Positions 63,601-64,000 of a stretch of 64,000 nucleotides of DNA are shown piece by piece. Position 1 is the stretch's first letter; each line of letters begins with the position of its first letter. This stretch comes from Panaeolus papilionaceus (lineage: Eukaryota; Basidiomycota; Agaricomycetes; Agaricales). Position numbers and translations under genes: made by a program. The notes beneath the pieces were generated by a model. It had not been told where the DNA came from and did not search any database. It was given only the letters and a program-made list of their open reading frames with translations. The stretch is from contig JADNRZ010000016.1 of assembly GCA_015501605.1 (NCBI GenBank), positions 868,001 to 932,000 on the forward strand, read 5' to 3'.

Positions 63601-64000
63601 CTCACAGTGACTTGGAGAAAGCTGACAGCGGTCGGGGTTATCTCCGGGGCTGTCTTAGGTGCCATCCTTGGTAGGTGTCCCAGTGATAGACTGGCCATAT
63701 TCGAGTCAAAACAAAGCAACGAAAATTACTGAACATCTTCCTCTAGGTATGCTTGCCTGGATGATAGGTTGTTGGAAGATCTACGGGTCAATTACAATCA
63801 CGAACCTCGCCAACCCCTTCTCCGCTGTATGCAGTGGATTAACCGGCCTTCTTTTCTCTGGCATCATCACTGTGGGGGTATCTCTATGGAGTCAGTTCCT
63901 TTCCTTTTCGTGATGACTATTGGTAAAACGTTCCTTATGCCACAAATGAAATAGACCCAGCCGATTACGATTTTCATGACACGCGTAATATCGCAAACCT
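60609..64000 (+). CDS. DUR3: DUR3-type urea/solute:sodium symporter (5' part, cut by window end)
   Basis: Plasma-membrane member of the solute:sodium symporter family. Yeast Dur3 imports urea and polyamines. Many exons, in order: MNDVSDFRPLL; VGYGVVIGVGFFFAFVML; WTWSATLLQSSTAAYTFGVS; GPWWYGVGGTIQLAIFG; NANGAHTFLE; LTGMNT/LAACFLLPIGIAVYVIV; GGLRATFVCDWSHTLILF; GNVQGSYLTMKSNDG; GYWQR/AIASHPTSTTKAY; GKGGAIAVLLVVF; TSACSAELIAVASL; and several later helices such as GAVLGAILGMLAWMIG. These are the signature segments of fungal urea permeases, and the membrane helices are intact. The last visible exon (from about 63957, PADYDFHDTRNIANL) runs to the window end, so the C-terminus and stop lie outside. 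No frame break was found in the parts traced. Confidence 0.88.

Noticed and set aside
1..64000. CRISPR arrays, rRNA or tRNA genes, riboswitches, origins
   Set aside because: Scanned by eye; no regularly spaced repeats or RNA gene signatures were found. This is a eukaryotic nuclear region.

Overview
The window is nuclear DNA from a filamentous basidiomycete, most likely an Agaricomycete (mushroom-forming fungus). The evidence is dense GT-AG introns of about 45-100 nt that split most genes into many small exons, a tandem F-box family with fungal zinc-binding Cys clusters, small gene families typical of Agaricomycetes, and housekeeping genes of fungal type. I cannot name the species. Gene models were built by hand: splice junctions were chosen so that reading phase and recognisable protein motifs continue. 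No alignment was run.

Layout. 1-3.5 kb: OTU-domain deubiquitinase (+). 4.7-6.6 kb: cytosolic M20 dipeptidase of the Dug1/CNDP2 type (+). 6.9-14.5 kb, all minus: a tail-only relic, intact F-box copy A, dead copy B, then an unrelated single-exon F-box gene. 16.1-21.7 kb: two further tandem F-box copies, C and D (-). Copy D has two DNA-transposon insertions upstream (21843-22796 and 23260-24030). 24.4-26.9 kb: secreted GH30 glucanase-like enzyme (+). 28.7-31.3 kb: cytochrome P450 (+). 31.8-34.2 kb and 41.6-44.0 kb: two direct copies of a 2.4-kb segment. Each copy carries a small conserved fungal gene and the 3' end of the AP-1 beta-adaptin gene. Between the copies lie an LRR-type gene (+) and an EMC1 homologue (-) that carries many frame disruptions. 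43.1-48.1 kb: complete AP-1 beta (-) divergent from eIF2D (+). 50.1-52.2 kb: BBC1/AIM3-like protein (-). 54.3-54.8 kb: a 75-residue Cys/His-rich protein (-). 59.3-59.8 kb: a tail-anchored PPxY protein (-). 60.6 kb to the window end: a DUR3-type urea/solute symporter (+), cut off by the window.

The stretches 14.5-16.1, 26.9-28.7, 48.1-50.0, 52.2-54.3 and 54.8-59.3 kb hold no gene I can support. There is no operon logic. The housekeeping genes (Dug1, AP-1 beta, eIF2D, BBC1-like, EMC1) are independent. The dynamic parts are the F-box array, with duplication, decay and transposon insertion, and the segmental duplication around the damaged EMC1 gene. I found no tRNA, rRNA, CRISPR array or complete autonomous transposon.
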